Source of the DNA: Bacteroidota bacterium
Lineage (GTDB): Bacteria > Bacteroidota > Bacteroidia > Chitinophagales > Chitinophagaceae
Length of the DNA stretch: 64,000 nt
Reading direction: 5' to 3'
Assembly (NCBI GenBank): GCA_020161435.1
Contig: JAIUNV010000004.1
Coordinates: 372,001-436,000 of the forward strand
Shown here piece after piece: positions 36,059 to 45,605 of this stretch. Within the stretch, counting starts at the first letter, position 1; each line of letters opens with the position of its first letter. The notes under the pieces are model-generated. The model ran no database searches. It was not told the DNA's origin and saw only the letters and a program-made list of their open reading frames with translations. The position numbers and the translations under genes were made by a program.

Positions 36059-36073
36059 AATATGACGCACAAC

Positions 36074-36479
36074 ACGTAAATATATGATACTATTTCAAAA
36101 AACGCCTAATGAAACATTATTGATTTTCAATGTTATAGCGTTATACATTTTGTATTGTTATTAGTACAATCTACCCGGTTATACCTTTTGTATTGTTGCA
36201 GTACTGCAACCTTTTTAAAGCCCTCTTTTTCATCGCCCAGCTACCATCCCTAAACCGCCAAACCAACAGCAACCGGCTGCTGCTCCCATCAACCACCAAC
36301 TACTAACCATCAACTACCCGCCACCCACCATTCCCGCCTTTTTTTCAGGTCGTCATATTTGCTTCTGCCGTTCAGGCTGCTTTTGTGTACTACTGCTGCC
36401 AGTATTGCAGCAAAACAGAGGCTGGTTTGAGGTTTGATGCATTTGGTTTGTCCATCCGTATCAATACAAAATATTACAT
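36074..36479. other. Array 1 outer boundary and clpB upstream region with repeats
   Basis: This 406-bp gap has no gene. Next to the array edge is an imperfect hairpin between AACGC (36101) and GCGTT (36142) with inner AACATT and AATGTT. It is followed by two direct repeats of TTATAC(A/C)TTTTGTATTGTT (36141-36159 and 36179-36197) and the perfect palindrome GTTGCAGTACTGCAAC (36195-36210). Then comes CA-rich low-complexity sequence (about 36290-36335) before clpB. No full attC-like site flanks the array here, so this could be an attI-like or secondary insertion site; that is inference. Confidence 0.5.
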
Positions 36480-39092
36480 ATGAACCTCAACAATTTCACG
36501 ATTAAAGCGCAGGAAGTGGTGGCTGCCAGTCAGCAGTTGGCCTTCAACCACAGCAGCGTCAACATCGAAACCGAACATATCCTCAAAGCCCTGCTCGATC
36601 AGGAAGAATCGCCGGTGGAGTTCTTATTGAAAAAGAACAACGTATCGGTGAACGTGCTGCAAAGCAAGCTCGACGAAGCCATCCAAAAATTGCCCAAAGC
36701 GGGGGCAGGTGCTACGCCGGCACAATCCATTGGCCGCGATGCCAACACCGCAGTACTGCGGGCAGGCACCGTGCTCAAAACTTTTGGCGATGAATTTGTG
36801 GCACCCGAACACCTGCTGCTGGCCCTGCTGCAAGGCAGCGACAGCACCGCCAAAATGCTGAAAGAAGCCGGCCTTACCGAAAAGGGTTTTGTAGCAGCGG
36901 TGAAAGAATTGCGCAAGGGTGATACCATTCAATCGCAAACACAGGAAACACAGTTTAATGCGCTGAACAAGTATGCCAAAAACCTCAACGAAATGGCCCG
37001 TCAGGGCAAGCTCGATCCGGTGATTGGCCGCGATGAAGAAATTCGCAGAACGCTGCACATCCTCAGCCGGCGCAGCAAAAACAACCCCATACTGGTGGGC
37101 GAACCCGGCGTGGGTAAAACCGCCATTGCCGAAGGCCTGGCCATGCGCATTGTAAATGGCGATGTGCCCGAAAACCTGAAGAGCAAAATCATATATGCCC
37201 TCGATATGGGCCAGCTGATAGCCGGTGCCAAATACAAAGGCGAATTTGAAGAACGCCTGAAAGGGGTGGTGAAAGAAGTAGCCAGCAGCGATGGTGAAAT
37301 CATTTTGTTTATTGATGAAATACATACGTTGGTTGGGGCTGGCGGTGGTGAAGGTGCCATGGATGCTGCCAACATTTTAAAACCCGCACTGGCCCGTGGC
37401 GAACTCCGTGCCATTGGAGCTACCACGCTCAACGAGTACCAGAAGTTTTTTGAAAAAGACAAGGCACTCGAAAGGCGTTTTCAAAAAGTAATGATTGAAG
37501 AGCCCAGTGTGGAAGATGCCATTTCTATTTTGCGGGGTTTGAAAGACCGCTACGAAACGCACCACCATGTACGCATCAAAGACGAAGCCATTATTGCGGC
37601 AGTGGAGCTGTCGCAGCGCTACATCACCGATCGTTTTTTACCCGATAAAGCCATCGACCTCATTGATGAAAGTGCGGCCAAGCTGCGCCTCGAAATGAAC
37701 AGCATGCCCGAAGAGCTCGACAAGCTCGAACGGCAGATACGCCAGCTGGAAATTGAGCGGGAAGCCATCAAGCGGGAAAATGATGAAGCCAAGCTGAAAG
37801 AACTGAATACCGAAATAGCCAACCTGGCGGTAGAGCGGGATACGTTTAAAGCCAAGTGGCAGCAGGAAAAAGAAATTGTAGAAAAAGTACAAAACGCCAA
37901 AGCGGCTATTGAACAACTGAAGCAGGAAGCCGAGCAGGCCGAACGCAACGGCGACTATGGCCGTGTGGCAGAAATACGCTACGGCAAGGTAAAAGAGCAG
38001 GAAGAATTGATTGTGCAACTGTCTGCACAGCTGGATGCCATCAGCGAAAAGCGATTGCTGAAAGAAGAAGTAGATGCCGAAGACATTGCCGAAAACATTG
38101 CAAAAGCCACCGGTATACCCGTGAGCAAAATGATGCAAAGCGAAAGGGAAAAACTGCTGCATCTGGAAACAGAACTGCACCACAGAGTAGTGGGGCAGGA
38201 GGAAGCCATTACGGCCGTGGCCGATGCCATCCGCCGGAGCCGGGCAGGCCTCAGCGATCCACGCAAGCCCATTGGTTCATTTATCTTTTTGGGTACCACG
38301 GGTGTGGGTAAAACAGAGCTGGCCAAAGCGCTGGCCGAATACCTGTTTGATGACGAAAGCATGATGACCCGCATCGACATGAGTGAGTACCAGGAGAAGC
38401 ACACGGTGAGCCGGTTGGTAGGTGCGCCTCCGGGCTATGTAGGGTATGATGAAGGTGGACAGCTCACCGAAGCGGTGCGCCGCAAACCTTACAGTGTGGT
38501 GCTGCTCGATGAAATAGAAAAAGCTCACCCCGATGTATGGAACGTGCTGCTGCAAGTGCTGGATGATGGCCGCCTCACCGACAACAAAGGCCGCATGGTG
38601 AATTTTAAAAACACCATCATCATTATGACCAGCAATATTGGCAGCCACCTCATACAAGATGCTTTTGATGGCGTGGATGAAAACCATTTGGAAGAGGCCA
38701 ACGAAAAAGCCAAGCTGGAAGTAATGCAGCTGCTGAAGCAAACCATTCGCCCCGAGTTTTTAAACCGGGTAGATGACATCATTATGTTCCAGCCGCTGAT
38801 GCGTAAAGAAATCCGTGGCATCATTCGCATACAGTTGAAAAACCTGCAACAACTCATTGCCGACAGCGGCATTGAATTGCACTTCAGCGAGTATGCTATC
38901 GACTATCTGGCAGAGAATGGCTACGATGTACAATTTGGTGCACGGCCACTCAAACGGTTGATTCAAAAAGAAATCATCAACCAGCTGAGCAAACGCATTT
39001 TGGCCGGTGATATTGATAAAACAAAACCGGTATTAGTAGATGTGTTTGATGGTGTGGTGGTGTTTCGGAACGAACATCCCGAAAAGTTATAA
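36480..39092 (+). CDS. clpB: ATP-dependent chaperone ClpB
   Basis: 870 residues, normal for ClpB. The N-terminal Clp repeats cover about 1-145, AAA+ domain 1 has GEPGVGKTAIAEGLA (about 205), and the coiled-coil middle domain (about 410-520) is rich in Glu, Lys and Gln. AAA+ domain 2 has GTTGVGKTELAKALA (about 605) and sensor regions ending in FGARPLKRLIQKEI. There is no ClpP-docking loop expected. The hexamer dissolves protein aggregates with DnaK. No HrcA or CtsR box was recognised in the upstream region, which also borders the cassette array. Confidence 0.97.
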   Translation: MNLNNFTIKAQEVVAASQQLAFNHSSVNIETEHILKALLDQEESPVEFLLKKNNVSVNVLQSKLDEAIQKLPKAGAGATPAQSIGRDANTAVLRAGTVLKTFGDEFVAPEHLLLALLQGSDSTAKMLKEAGLTEKGFVAAVKELRKGDTIQSQTQETQFNALNKYAKNLNEMARQGKLDPVIGRDEEIRRTLHILSRRSKNNPILVGEPGVGKTAIAEGLAMRIVNGDVPENLKSKIIYALDMGQLIAGAKYKGEFEERLKGVVKEVASSDGEIILFIDEIHTLVGAGGGEGAMDAANILKPALARGELRAIGATTLNEYQKFFEKDKALERRFQKVMIEEPSVEDAISILRGLKDRYETHHHVRIKDEAIIAAVELSQRYITDRFLPDKAIDLIDESAAKLRLEMNSMPEELDKLERQIRQLEIEREAIKRENDEAKLKELNTEIANLAVERDTFKAKWQQEKEIVEKVQNAKAAIEQLKQEAEQAERNGDYGRVAEIRYGKVKEQEELIVQLSAQLDAISEKRLLKEEVDAEDIAENIAKATGIPVSKMMQSEREKLLHLETELHHRVVGQEEAITAVADAIRRSRAGLSDPRKPIGSFIFLGTTGVGKTELAKALAEYLFDDESMMTRIDMSEYQEKHTVSRLVGAPPGYVGYDEGGQLTEAVRRKPYSVVLLDEIEKAHPDVWNVLLQVLDDGRLTDNKGRMVNFKNTIIIMTSNIGSHLIQDAFDGVDENHLEEANEKAKLEVMQLLKQTIRPEFLNRVDDIIMFQPLMRKEIRGIIRIQLKNLQQLIADSGIELHFSEYAIDYLAENGYDVQFGARPLKRLIQKEIINQLSKRILAGDIDKTKPVLVDVFDGVVVFRNEHPEKL

Positions 39093-39113
39093 GACGCTAA
39101 TACATCCTTAAAT

Positions 39114-39139
39114 AGCCTTGCATCCGCAGGGCTTTTTTT
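39114..39139 (+). terminator. Terminator of clpB
   Basis: AGCCTTGC-ATCC-GCAGGGCT (one T-G pair) followed by TTTTTTA, 22 bp after the clpB stop. Confidence 0.85.
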
Positions 39140-39243
39140 ATTTGTCGTCAAACAAGGGCGGACAAAAGATGTTAAGAATTTCTTTATGGTTGGCTGTCCA
39201 AAACCGACAGTATCAATTCTGGCTATCTTCGCCGCACTTTTTT

Positions 39244-39609
39244 ATGAAACAACTGTTGACCATCTTTTTACTATTGGTGCATGTAAATAGTGCCATGCTG
39301 CTGCCACAGGTAGAAGACCAAGGCATGGCAGGTACCATAGGTAGTACCTGCGATGTGGTGAACAGTGTATACGAATGGGTAGATGAAACACTGCTCGATC
39401 ATCACGATTCATCTACACAAGATCATCACGATGTCGATGATGGTTTGCAAATAGAAACAGCCATTGCTGATGACTTTTGCAGCAGCCTATTTTATATTGC
39501 GCAACTCGATTCTCCATCGGTTTTTACCAGCAATCATAATGCCAAAGCCAATGCGGCTGGAGCATTAGAAATGAGTTACGAACTCAATACGCCTCCTCCG
39601 GAAGCTTAG
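39244..39609 (+). CDS. Small secreted hypothetical protein upstream of the RND operon
   Basis: 121 residues from the ATG at 39244, which follows TTTTTT and gives a signal peptide MKQLLTIFLLLVHVNSAMLL. The upstream extension to 39118 overlaps the clpB terminator and is rejected. The mature part is acidic with a His/Asp-rich stretch (LLDHHDSSTQDHHDVDDG) that could bind metal, two Cys residues (STCDV and DFCSS) and a proline-rich end. It sits 112 bp before the efflux adaptor gene and may belong to that operon. Function unknown. Confidence 0.65.
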   Translation: MKQLLTIFLLLVHVNSAMLLPQVEDQGMAGTIGSTCDVVNSVYEWVDETLLDHHDSSTQDHHDVDDGLQIETAIADDFCSSLFYIAQLDSPSVFTSNHNAKANAAGALEMSYELNTPPPEA

Positions 39610-39721
39610 TTGTATTTATCCTCGATTTTATTAAAGGATGCACAGCCAAGTGTTGTGACTCCGGTGCTGTATTTATGTTTTACAGCATTCCTTTTCATCA
39701 GATACTTACAACTAATCAACC

Positions 39722-40843
39722 ATGCATTTTATACAGCGCAATAGCTGGTTTCCGGCTATGGCTATCGTGTTATTGCTGAACGCTTGTTCGCCCAAGCAAG
39801 AACAGGATACTGCCGCTCCGCAAAAATTTACAGTAGTTACTCCCGAATTGCTCGACACGGTGTATGCCCGTGAATACATTGCCGAAATTCAATCGGTACA
39901 AAACGTAGAAATCCGCTCCCGGATGGATGCGGCATTCATTGAAAAAATTCATGTAGATGAAGGCAAGCCTGTGCAGGCAGGCCAACTCTTATTTACCCTT
40001 ACCAGCCGCCGCTACCGCGAAGAATTATTGAAGGCCAATGCTCAACTCAAGAGTGTGCAGGCCGAACTGAAAGTGGCAGAAGTAGAATTGAAAAACACCA
40101 AAATGCTGGTGGCCAAAAACATTGTGTCCAACTCCGAACTGGAAATGGCACAAGCCAAAGTAGAAGCCATCGAAGCGAAGATTGAAGAAGTGAAATCTTC
40201 CATCTCCATAGCCCGTGTGTACCTCTCATTTTCTGAGGTACGGGCACCATTCAATGGCGTTATCAACCGCATTCCCAACAAGCGGGGTAGTGTGGTGCAG
40301 GAAGGTGATTTGCTCACCACTATTTCCAACAACGATGAAGTGTTTGCTTACTTCAATATGTCGGAGCAAGACTACCTGCAGTTTCAAAAAAAGAAAGACG
40401 ATGCCCATCACAACGAGGTGGGATTAGTGCTGGCCGATCAGCAGCGTTTTCCGCACATGGGTAAAATAGAAACCAACGAAAACGAAATTGATATCAGCAC
40501 GGGCAATATTGCCTTTCGTGCACGGTTTGCCAATCCACAACATTTGCTGCGCCACGGTTCTACCGGCAAAGTGCTCATCAACAGTGAGCTGAACGATGCG
40601 TTGGTGATTCCGCAAAAATCGAGTTTCGAAATTCAGGAAAAAACATTTGTGTATGTAGTGGATGCCAACAACACAGTGCGGATGCGCAATGTAGAAGTGA
40701 GCCATCGCTTTCCGCACATGTATGTCATCAGTGGTGGTCTTTCAGTAAAAGACCGCATTATTTACGAAGGCATTCAGCAGGTAAAAGAAGGTGACAAAAT
40801 TGTACCTCAGCAAACATCATTTTCTGCCATGGCCCGTCGCTAA
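39722..40843 (+). CDS. RND efflux periplasmic adaptor (AcrA/MexA-like lipoprotein)
   Basis: 373 residues. The signal MHFIQRNSWFPAMAIVLLLN is followed by AC, a lipidation site. Barrel-sandwich halves are seen in IRSRMDAAFIEKIHVDEGKP and RAPFNGVINRIPNKRGSVVQ, separated by an alpha-helical hairpin (about 95-165) rich in Ala, Glu and Lys. The beta-barrel and membrane-proximal regions follow. It bridges the RND pump and the outer-membrane channel, both encoded directly downstream (28 bp to the pump gene). Confidence 0.93.
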   Translation: MHFIQRNSWFPAMAIVLLLNACSPKQEQDTAAPQKFTVVTPELLDTVYAREYIAEIQSVQNVEIRSRMDAAFIEKIHVDEGKPVQAGQLLFTLTSRRYREELLKANAQLKSVQAELKVAEVELKNTKMLVAKNIVSNSELEMAQAKVEAIEAKIEEVKSSISIARVYLSFSEVRAPFNGVINRIPNKRGSVVQEGDLLTTISNNDEVFAYFNMSEQDYLQFQKKKDDAHHNEVGLVLADQQRFPHMGKIETNENEIDISTGNIAFRARFANPQHLLRHGSTGKVLINSELNDALVIPQKSSFEIQEKTFVYVVDANNTVRMRNVEVSHRFPHMYVISGGLSVKDRIIYEGIQQVKEGDKIVPQQTSFSAMARR

Positions 40844-40871
40844 GCAGTACACATTTCAACTTACATAAGGC

Positions 40872-43800
40872 ATGACTGAAAAATTTATACACCGGCCGGT
40901 GTTGTCTATTGTCATATCCCTCATCATTACGTTGTTGGGTGTGCTGGCCATGACGCAACTACCGGTTACGCAGTTTCCTGATATTGCACCACCCGAAGTA
41001 AACGTAACCACCAAGTACACCGGTGCCAACGCCGAAGCCTGTGTAAAGGCTGTAGTTACACCTCTCGAAAGAGCCATCAACGGTGTGCCCGGTATGGCGT
41101 ACATGTCATCGGTGTCTGGCAACGATGGTACCAGTGTGATTCAAATCATTTTTAAAGCCGGTACCGACCCCGAAGTAGCAGCGGTAAACGTGCAAAACCG
41201 TGTGTCATCTACGCTGGATGAATTGCCCGAAGAAGTAATTAAAGCCGGCGTACTGGTAGAAAAAGTGCAGAACAGTATGTTGATGTACCTCAACATACTC
41301 TCCACCGATTCGGCCATGGATGAAAAGTTTTTGTACAACTATACCGATATCAACCTGCTGCCCGAACTGAAGCGGATTGATGGTGTGGGTTTTGCCGACA
41401 TCATGGGCATGCGGGAATACGCCATGCGGGTGTGGCTAAAGCCCGACCAGATGACAGCCTACGATATTTCTACCGAAGACATTGTACAAAGCCTGAAAGG
41501 CCAAAACGTAGAAGCAGCACCGGGTAAAATTGGTGAAGCTTCCGGCAGATCGCCACAGGCACTGCAGTATGTACTGAAGTATACCGGTAAGTACAACACC
41601 GAAGAGCAGTACGAAAATGTAGTGCTGAAAAGCAATGTAACCGGGGAAGTAGTAAAACTGAAAGATGTAGCCGATGTAGAATTTGGTTCTTTGGAATACG
41701 ACGTTATCTCCAAAGAAAACGGTAAGCCATCAGCAGCCATCATGTTGAAGCAGCGTCCTGGTAGTAATGCCAGTGAGGTGATTGCCAACATCAAGAGCCG
41801 CATGGCCGAGTTGAAAACATCTTTCCCTGCGGGGATGGAATACACCATCAGCTACGACGTGTCTTCCTTTCTCGATGCCTCTATTGATGAAGTAATCAAA
41901 ACGTTGGTGGAAGCCTTCTTACTCGTAGCCTTGGTGGTGTTCATCTTCCTGCAAGATTTCCGTTCTACCATCATTCCGGCCATTGCGGTACCGGTTTCCT
42001 TGGTGGGTACATTCTTCTTCATGCAGTTGCTGGGCTTCTCCATCAACCTCATCACGTTGTTTGCATTGGTGCTGGCCATTGGTATTGTGGTAGACAATGC
42101 CATTGTGGTAATTGAAGCTGTGCATGCCCACATGGAACATTCCAAAATCGGGCCCCGCAAAGCCACCGAAAAAGCCATGCGGGAAATTACCGGCGCCATC
42201 ATTGCCATCACGTTGGTAATGGCAGCGGTGTTCATTCCGGTATCGTTTATGTCGGGACCAACGGGTGTGTTCTACCGCCAGTTTTCATTGACGATGGCTA
42301 TCTCCATTGTACTCTCCGGTGTGGTTGCCTTAACGTTGACACCGGCACTCTGTGCCACCATGCTCAAGCGGCATCATCACAATCCAAAAGCTAAGCGTAA
42401 TTGGTTGCAGCGTTTCTTCGGCGGCTTCAATACCTGGTATGAAGGATTGTCGGGCAAATACAAACGCCTCATCGAAATCATTGCCAACAGGAGGGTAATT
42501 ACTTGGGTAACGATTATCGGATTTACGATGGGCACCGGCTTGTTTGGTTCGATATTGCCTACAGGTTTTATTCCCAACGAAGACCAGGCGACGATTTATG
42601 CTAACGTAACCACGCCTGCCGGTGCTACCCTGGAGCGTACCGAGCAGGTGGTAGATGCCATTCAGCAAACAGCACAGCAGATAGACGGTGTGGATGCCGT
42701 GAGTACGCTGGCGGGTTACAGTGTGCTCTCAGAAGGTACGGGTGCAACCTATGGTATGAACCTGATTGGCTTGAAAAAATGGCACGAAAGAAAACTCACC
42801 GACAAACAACTGATGGATACCCTGCGGGAAAGAACCAAACACATCAAAGATGCCCGCATTGAATTCTTCTCGCCACCACCGGTGCCGGGCTATGGCAACT
42901 CGAGTGGTTTTGAAATGCGCCTGTTGGATAAAACCGGTTTCGGCGATTTGAAGTACCTAGAAAAAACGGCAGCTGAATTTGTGAAAGTGCTCAACGAACT
43001 GCCCGAAGTAGCCAACGCCTTTACCACGTTTGATGCCAGCTTTCCGCAATACATGGTGAGTGTAGACAATGTGAAGGCGGCACAGAAAGGTGTGATACTC
43101 GCTGATGTACTCAGTACGCTGCAAGTGTTTTTGGGTAGTGAATACGCCACCAACTTCATCCGCTTCGGACAAATGTATAAAGTGATGGTGCAGGCTTCGC
43201 CGGAATACCGTGCCAAGCCCGAGGACATCATGAAGTTGTATGTGAAAAACAAGGACGGAGAAATGGTGCCAGTATCAGCATTCCTGCAAATCAACAAAGT
43301 GTACGGTCCTGAGCAGGTAACCCGCTACAACATGTATCCTTCGGCAATGGTTAACGGTGAACCGGCGCCGGGTTACAGTAGTGGTCAGGCATTGGATGCG
43401 ATTAAAAAAGCAGCGGCCGAAAAACTACCGAAGGGCTTCTCTTACGACTGGGCTGGCTCCAGCCGTGATCAGGCCAACTCGGGCAACGAAGCCGTGATCA
43501 TCTTCCTGATTTGTTTGGTGTTTGTGTACCTGCTGCTGGCAGCGCAATACGAAAGTTTCCTGCTGCCGATGCCGGTTATTCTTTCACTGCCTACTGGCAT
43601 TTTCGGTGCCTTCCTTTTGCTGTGGGCACTCGGTTTGGAAAACAACATTTACGCACAGGTAGCTATGATCATGTTGATTGGGTTGCTGGGTAAAAACGCT
43701 ATCCTCATTGTAGAGTTTGCTTCACTGCGCCACCGTGAAGGACTGCGGCCCTTGCAGGCAGCCATCGAAGGTGCATCGGCTCGTTTGCGCCCCATCCTCA

Positions 43801-44027
43801 TGACTTCTTTCGCATTCATTGCCGGTCTTATTCCGCTCATGCTGGCATCGGGTGCAGGCGCCATCGGCAACAAAACCATCGGTACTGCCGCTGCAGGCGG
43901 TATGCTGTTTGGTACTGTGTTTGGTGTCATCGTTATCCCCGGTCTGTATGTGATTTTCGCTACGCTGGCCGAGCGGTTTGCCAAAACAGGACGCAAGGAA
44001 GAAAAACCATTTACCGAAGAAATATAA
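40872..44027 (+). CDS. RND family efflux pump, inner-membrane subunit (AcrB/HAE1 type)
   Basis: 1,051 residues with the expected twelve membrane segments and two large periplasmic loops. The proton-relay Asp residues are visible in LVLAIGIVVDNAIVVIEAVH (about 395-414). The C-terminal half has FLICLVFVYLLLAAQYESF and MIMLIGLLGKNAILIVEFAS. The HAE1 type exports hydrophobic or amphiphilic drugs. The adaptor gene lies before it and the outer-membrane factor after it. No regulator gene is next to the operon. Confidence 0.95.
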   Translation: MTEKFIHRPVLSIVISLIITLLGVLAMTQLPVTQFPDIAPPEVNVTTKYTGANAEACVKAVVTPLERAINGVPGMAYMSSVSGNDGTSVIQIIFKAGTDPEVAAVNVQNRVSSTLDELPEEVIKAGVLVEKVQNSMLMYLNILSTDSAMDEKFLYNYTDINLLPELKRIDGVGFADIMGMREYAMRVWLKPDQMTAYDISTEDIVQSLKGQNVEAAPGKIGEASGRSPQALQYVLKYTGKYNTEEQYENVVLKSNVTGEVVKLKDVADVEFGSLEYDVISKENGKPSAAIMLKQRPGSNASEVIANIKSRMAELKTSFPAGMEYTISYDVSSFLDASIDEVIKTLVEAFLLVALVVFIFLQDFRSTIIPAIAVPVSLVGTFFFMQLLGFSINLITLFALVLAIGIVVDNAIVVIEAVHAHMEHSKIGPRKATEKAMREITGAIIAITLVMAAVFIPVSFMSGPTGVFYRQFSLTMAISIVLSGVVALTLTPALCATMLKRHHHNPKAKRNWLQRFFGGFNTWYEGLSGKYKRLIEIIANRRVITWVTIIGFTMGTGLFGSILPTGFIPNEDQATIYANVTTPAGATLERTEQVVDAIQQTAQQIDGVDAVSTLAGYSVLSEGTGATYGMNLIGLKKWHERKLTDKQLMDTLRERTKHIKDARIEFFSPPPVPGYGNSSGFEMRLLDKTGFGDLKYLEKTAAEFVKVLNELPEVANAFTTFDASFPQYMVSVDNVKAAQKGVILADVLSTLQVFLGSEYATNFIRFGQMYKVMVQASPEYRAKPEDIMKLYVKNKDGEMVPVSAFLQINKVYGPEQVTRYNMYPSAMVNGEPAPGYSSGQALDAIKKAAAEKLPKGFSYDWAGSSRDQANSGNEAVIIFLICLVFVYLLLAAQYESFLLPMPVILSLPTGIFGAFLLLWALGLENNIYAQVAMIMLIGLLGKNAILIVEFASLRHREGLRPLQAAIEGASARLRPILMTSFAFIAGLIPLMLASGAGAIGNKTIGTAAAGGMLFGTVFGVIVIPGLYVIFATLAERFAKTGRKEEKPFTEEI

Positions 44028-44031
44028 CATC

Positions 44032-45462
44032 ATGCAATTGAAAAACAGCAATACACAATGGGTGATAGTGGGCCTACTCTTTCTGTGGGCTTGTGCACCG
44101 GTTTTACCTAAAATGCCTGAGGTAGAACAGGCGCCAACAACCTACGGTGAATGGACAGATGCAGACACCAGCAATAGTGGGATACTCAGCTGGCGCAATT
44201 TTTTTACCGATAAACATTTGCATGCGTTGATTGATACCGCCATGCTGTACAACCCCGATTTGCAAATAGCCAATCAACGTGTGCTGATGGCCAATGCAGA
44301 TTTATTGCGCAGCAAAGCGGCCATGATACCGACACTCAATGCCAACCTGTCGCCGGCCATTCGCCGCTATGGTTTGTATACGATGGATGGAGCGGGCAAC
44401 ATCAGCACGTTTATTCAACCGGGTAAAATAGTACCGATTAACCTGCCTGATATTTATGTAGGCCTGCAATCATCTTGGGAGGCCGATGTGTGGGGCAAAC
44501 TGCGCAGCCGCAAACAAGCAGCTACAGCCCGCTGGCTGGCCAGCAATGAAGGCCGCAACTGGATGACCACGCAAGTGGTATCCAACATTGCGCTGCACTA
44601 CTATGAGCTGCAAGCCTTGGACAATATGCTGCGCATAGTTGATGAAACCATTTTGCTGCAGGAAAATGCGTTGAATATTGTGCAAGTACAAAAAGAAGCT
44701 GCTGCAGCCAATCAGTTGGCGGTTGAGCAGTTTGCTGCGCAGTTGCTTAACACAAGAGCCATGAAAACCCAATTGCAGCAGCAGGTGGTAGATCATGAAA
44801 CGGCAATGCAGTTGCTTTTAGGTAAGTTTCCCGGTACCGTAGTACGTGATACTGCGAATTATTTGGCTTCTGCAATTCCTGCTATGCAAACCGGTGTGCC
44901 TGCTATGTTGTTGCGTCAGCGCCCCGATATCAGGCAGGCCACGTATTTGCTGGAAGCAACAAAGATGGATGTGCAAGCCGCCAGAGCTGCGTTTTTGCCC
45001 GGCTTCAACATCACAGCTGCCTTCGGTTATCAGGCCTTTCAACCCAATTTATTGTTTCGCACACCCGAGTCTATGGCGTATGCTTTAGCCGGTAGTATTG
45101 TAGCGCCTATCCTCAACCGTGGTGCCTTGAAAGCAGAATTTGCTTCGGCCAATGCCCGACAGATTGAAGCCTTGTATCAGTACCAGCAAACGGTACTGAC
45201 AGGTGTGGCAGAAGTGTTCAACGAAATGAAGCGTTTGCAAAACCTGGAGCAATTGTATCAGCAGCGCAATGAACAGGCCAAAGTGTTGACGACTTCTATT
45301 GAAACAGCTTCTGCATTGTTCCGTTCCGGCAGAGCCACATATCTGGAGTTGCTCATCAACCAGCAAAATGCGTTACAGGCAAGGCTGGAAGTGATAGCTG
45401 CAAAAAAACAACAATGGCAAACATCAGTGAATTTGTATAAAGCACTCGGCGGTGGCTGGTAG
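44032..45462 (+). CDS. TolC-like outer-membrane efflux lipoprotein (OMF, NodT type)
   Basis: 476 residues from the ATG at 44032, 4 bp after the pump stop, giving MQLKNSNTQWVIVGLLFLWA and the lipidation Cys of WACAPV. The two OEP repeats contain LHALIDTAMLYNPDLQIANQ and VPAMLLRQRPDIRQATYLLE, the latter typical of NodT-type factors, and SALFRSGRATYLELLINQQN near the end. It forms the exit duct of the tripartite pump. Confidence 0.93.
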   Translation: MQLKNSNTQWVIVGLLFLWACAPVLPKMPEVEQAPTTYGEWTDADTSNSGILSWRNFFTDKHLHALIDTAMLYNPDLQIANQRVLMANADLLRSKAAMIPTLNANLSPAIRRYGLYTMDGAGNISTFIQPGKIVPINLPDIYVGLQSSWEADVWGKLRSRKQAATARWLASNEGRNWMTTQVVSNIALHYYELQALDNMLRIVDETILLQENALNIVQVQKEAAAANQLAVEQFAAQLLNTRAMKTQLQQQVVDHETAMQLLLGKFPGTVVRDTANYLASAIPAMQTGVPAMLLRQRPDIRQATYLLEATKMDVQAARAAFLPGFNITAAFGYQAFQPNLLFRTPESMAYALAGSIVAPILNRGALKAEFASANARQIEALYQYQQTVLTGVAEVFNEMKRLQNLEQLYQQRNEQAKVLTTSIETASALFRSGRATYLELLINQQNALQARLEVIAAKKQQWQTSVNLYKALGGGW

Positions 45463-45507
45463 TCTTACCGGTACCCGAGGTCGCAGTTGGTTGTTAGTTA
45501 AGGAGAG

Positions 45508-45535
45508 CCCCTTCGCAAGAAGGGGTTTCTTTTTT
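45508..45535 (+). terminator. Terminator of the RND operon
   Basis: CCCCTTC-GCAA-GAAGGGG followed by TTTCTTTTTT, 46 bp after the outer-membrane factor stop. Confidence 0.88.
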
Positions 45536-45605
45536 GTGAAAAGGAATGCAAAGCTTTGTGAGCAGCGCAATTGCTGAACTATGTTTGCAGCAAATTGAAG
45601 TACAG

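Larger units (their letters stand above)
27142..36073 (-). mobile_element. Integron-like cassette array 1 (four cassettes, no integrase)
   Basis: Four gene groups are separated by attC-like palindromes A-D and read on the minus strand: hydrolase-D, zinc finger and DUF262-C, peptide/GT-rSAM/phosphatase/WG-B, and ArsR/MerTP/GDCCVxC-A. Each group is bounded by inverted core sites, for example GTTAGTGGC (27263) and GCCACTAAC (28573). Stop codons lie 6-24 bp from the next site. The DNA is visibly more AT-rich than the flanking clpB and DUF3857 regions. There is no tyrosine recombinase in or next to the block, so it is CALIN-like. The alternative of a non-integron recombinase with similar sites cannot be excluded. 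Confidence 0.8.
34862..36073 (-). mobile_element. Duplicated cassette, copy 1 (alpha/beta hydrolase plus attC-like site D)
   Basis: This 1,212-bp unit appears identical to 61088-62299. Identity starts at TAACGGTC and stops after GACGCACAAC; flanks differ on both sides (AGG versus TGC on the left, ACGTAAAT versus GGCCAGGG on the right). The breakpoints thus coincide with the AAC/GTT cores, which shows what the moving unit is: one gene plus one site. Confidence 0.88.
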
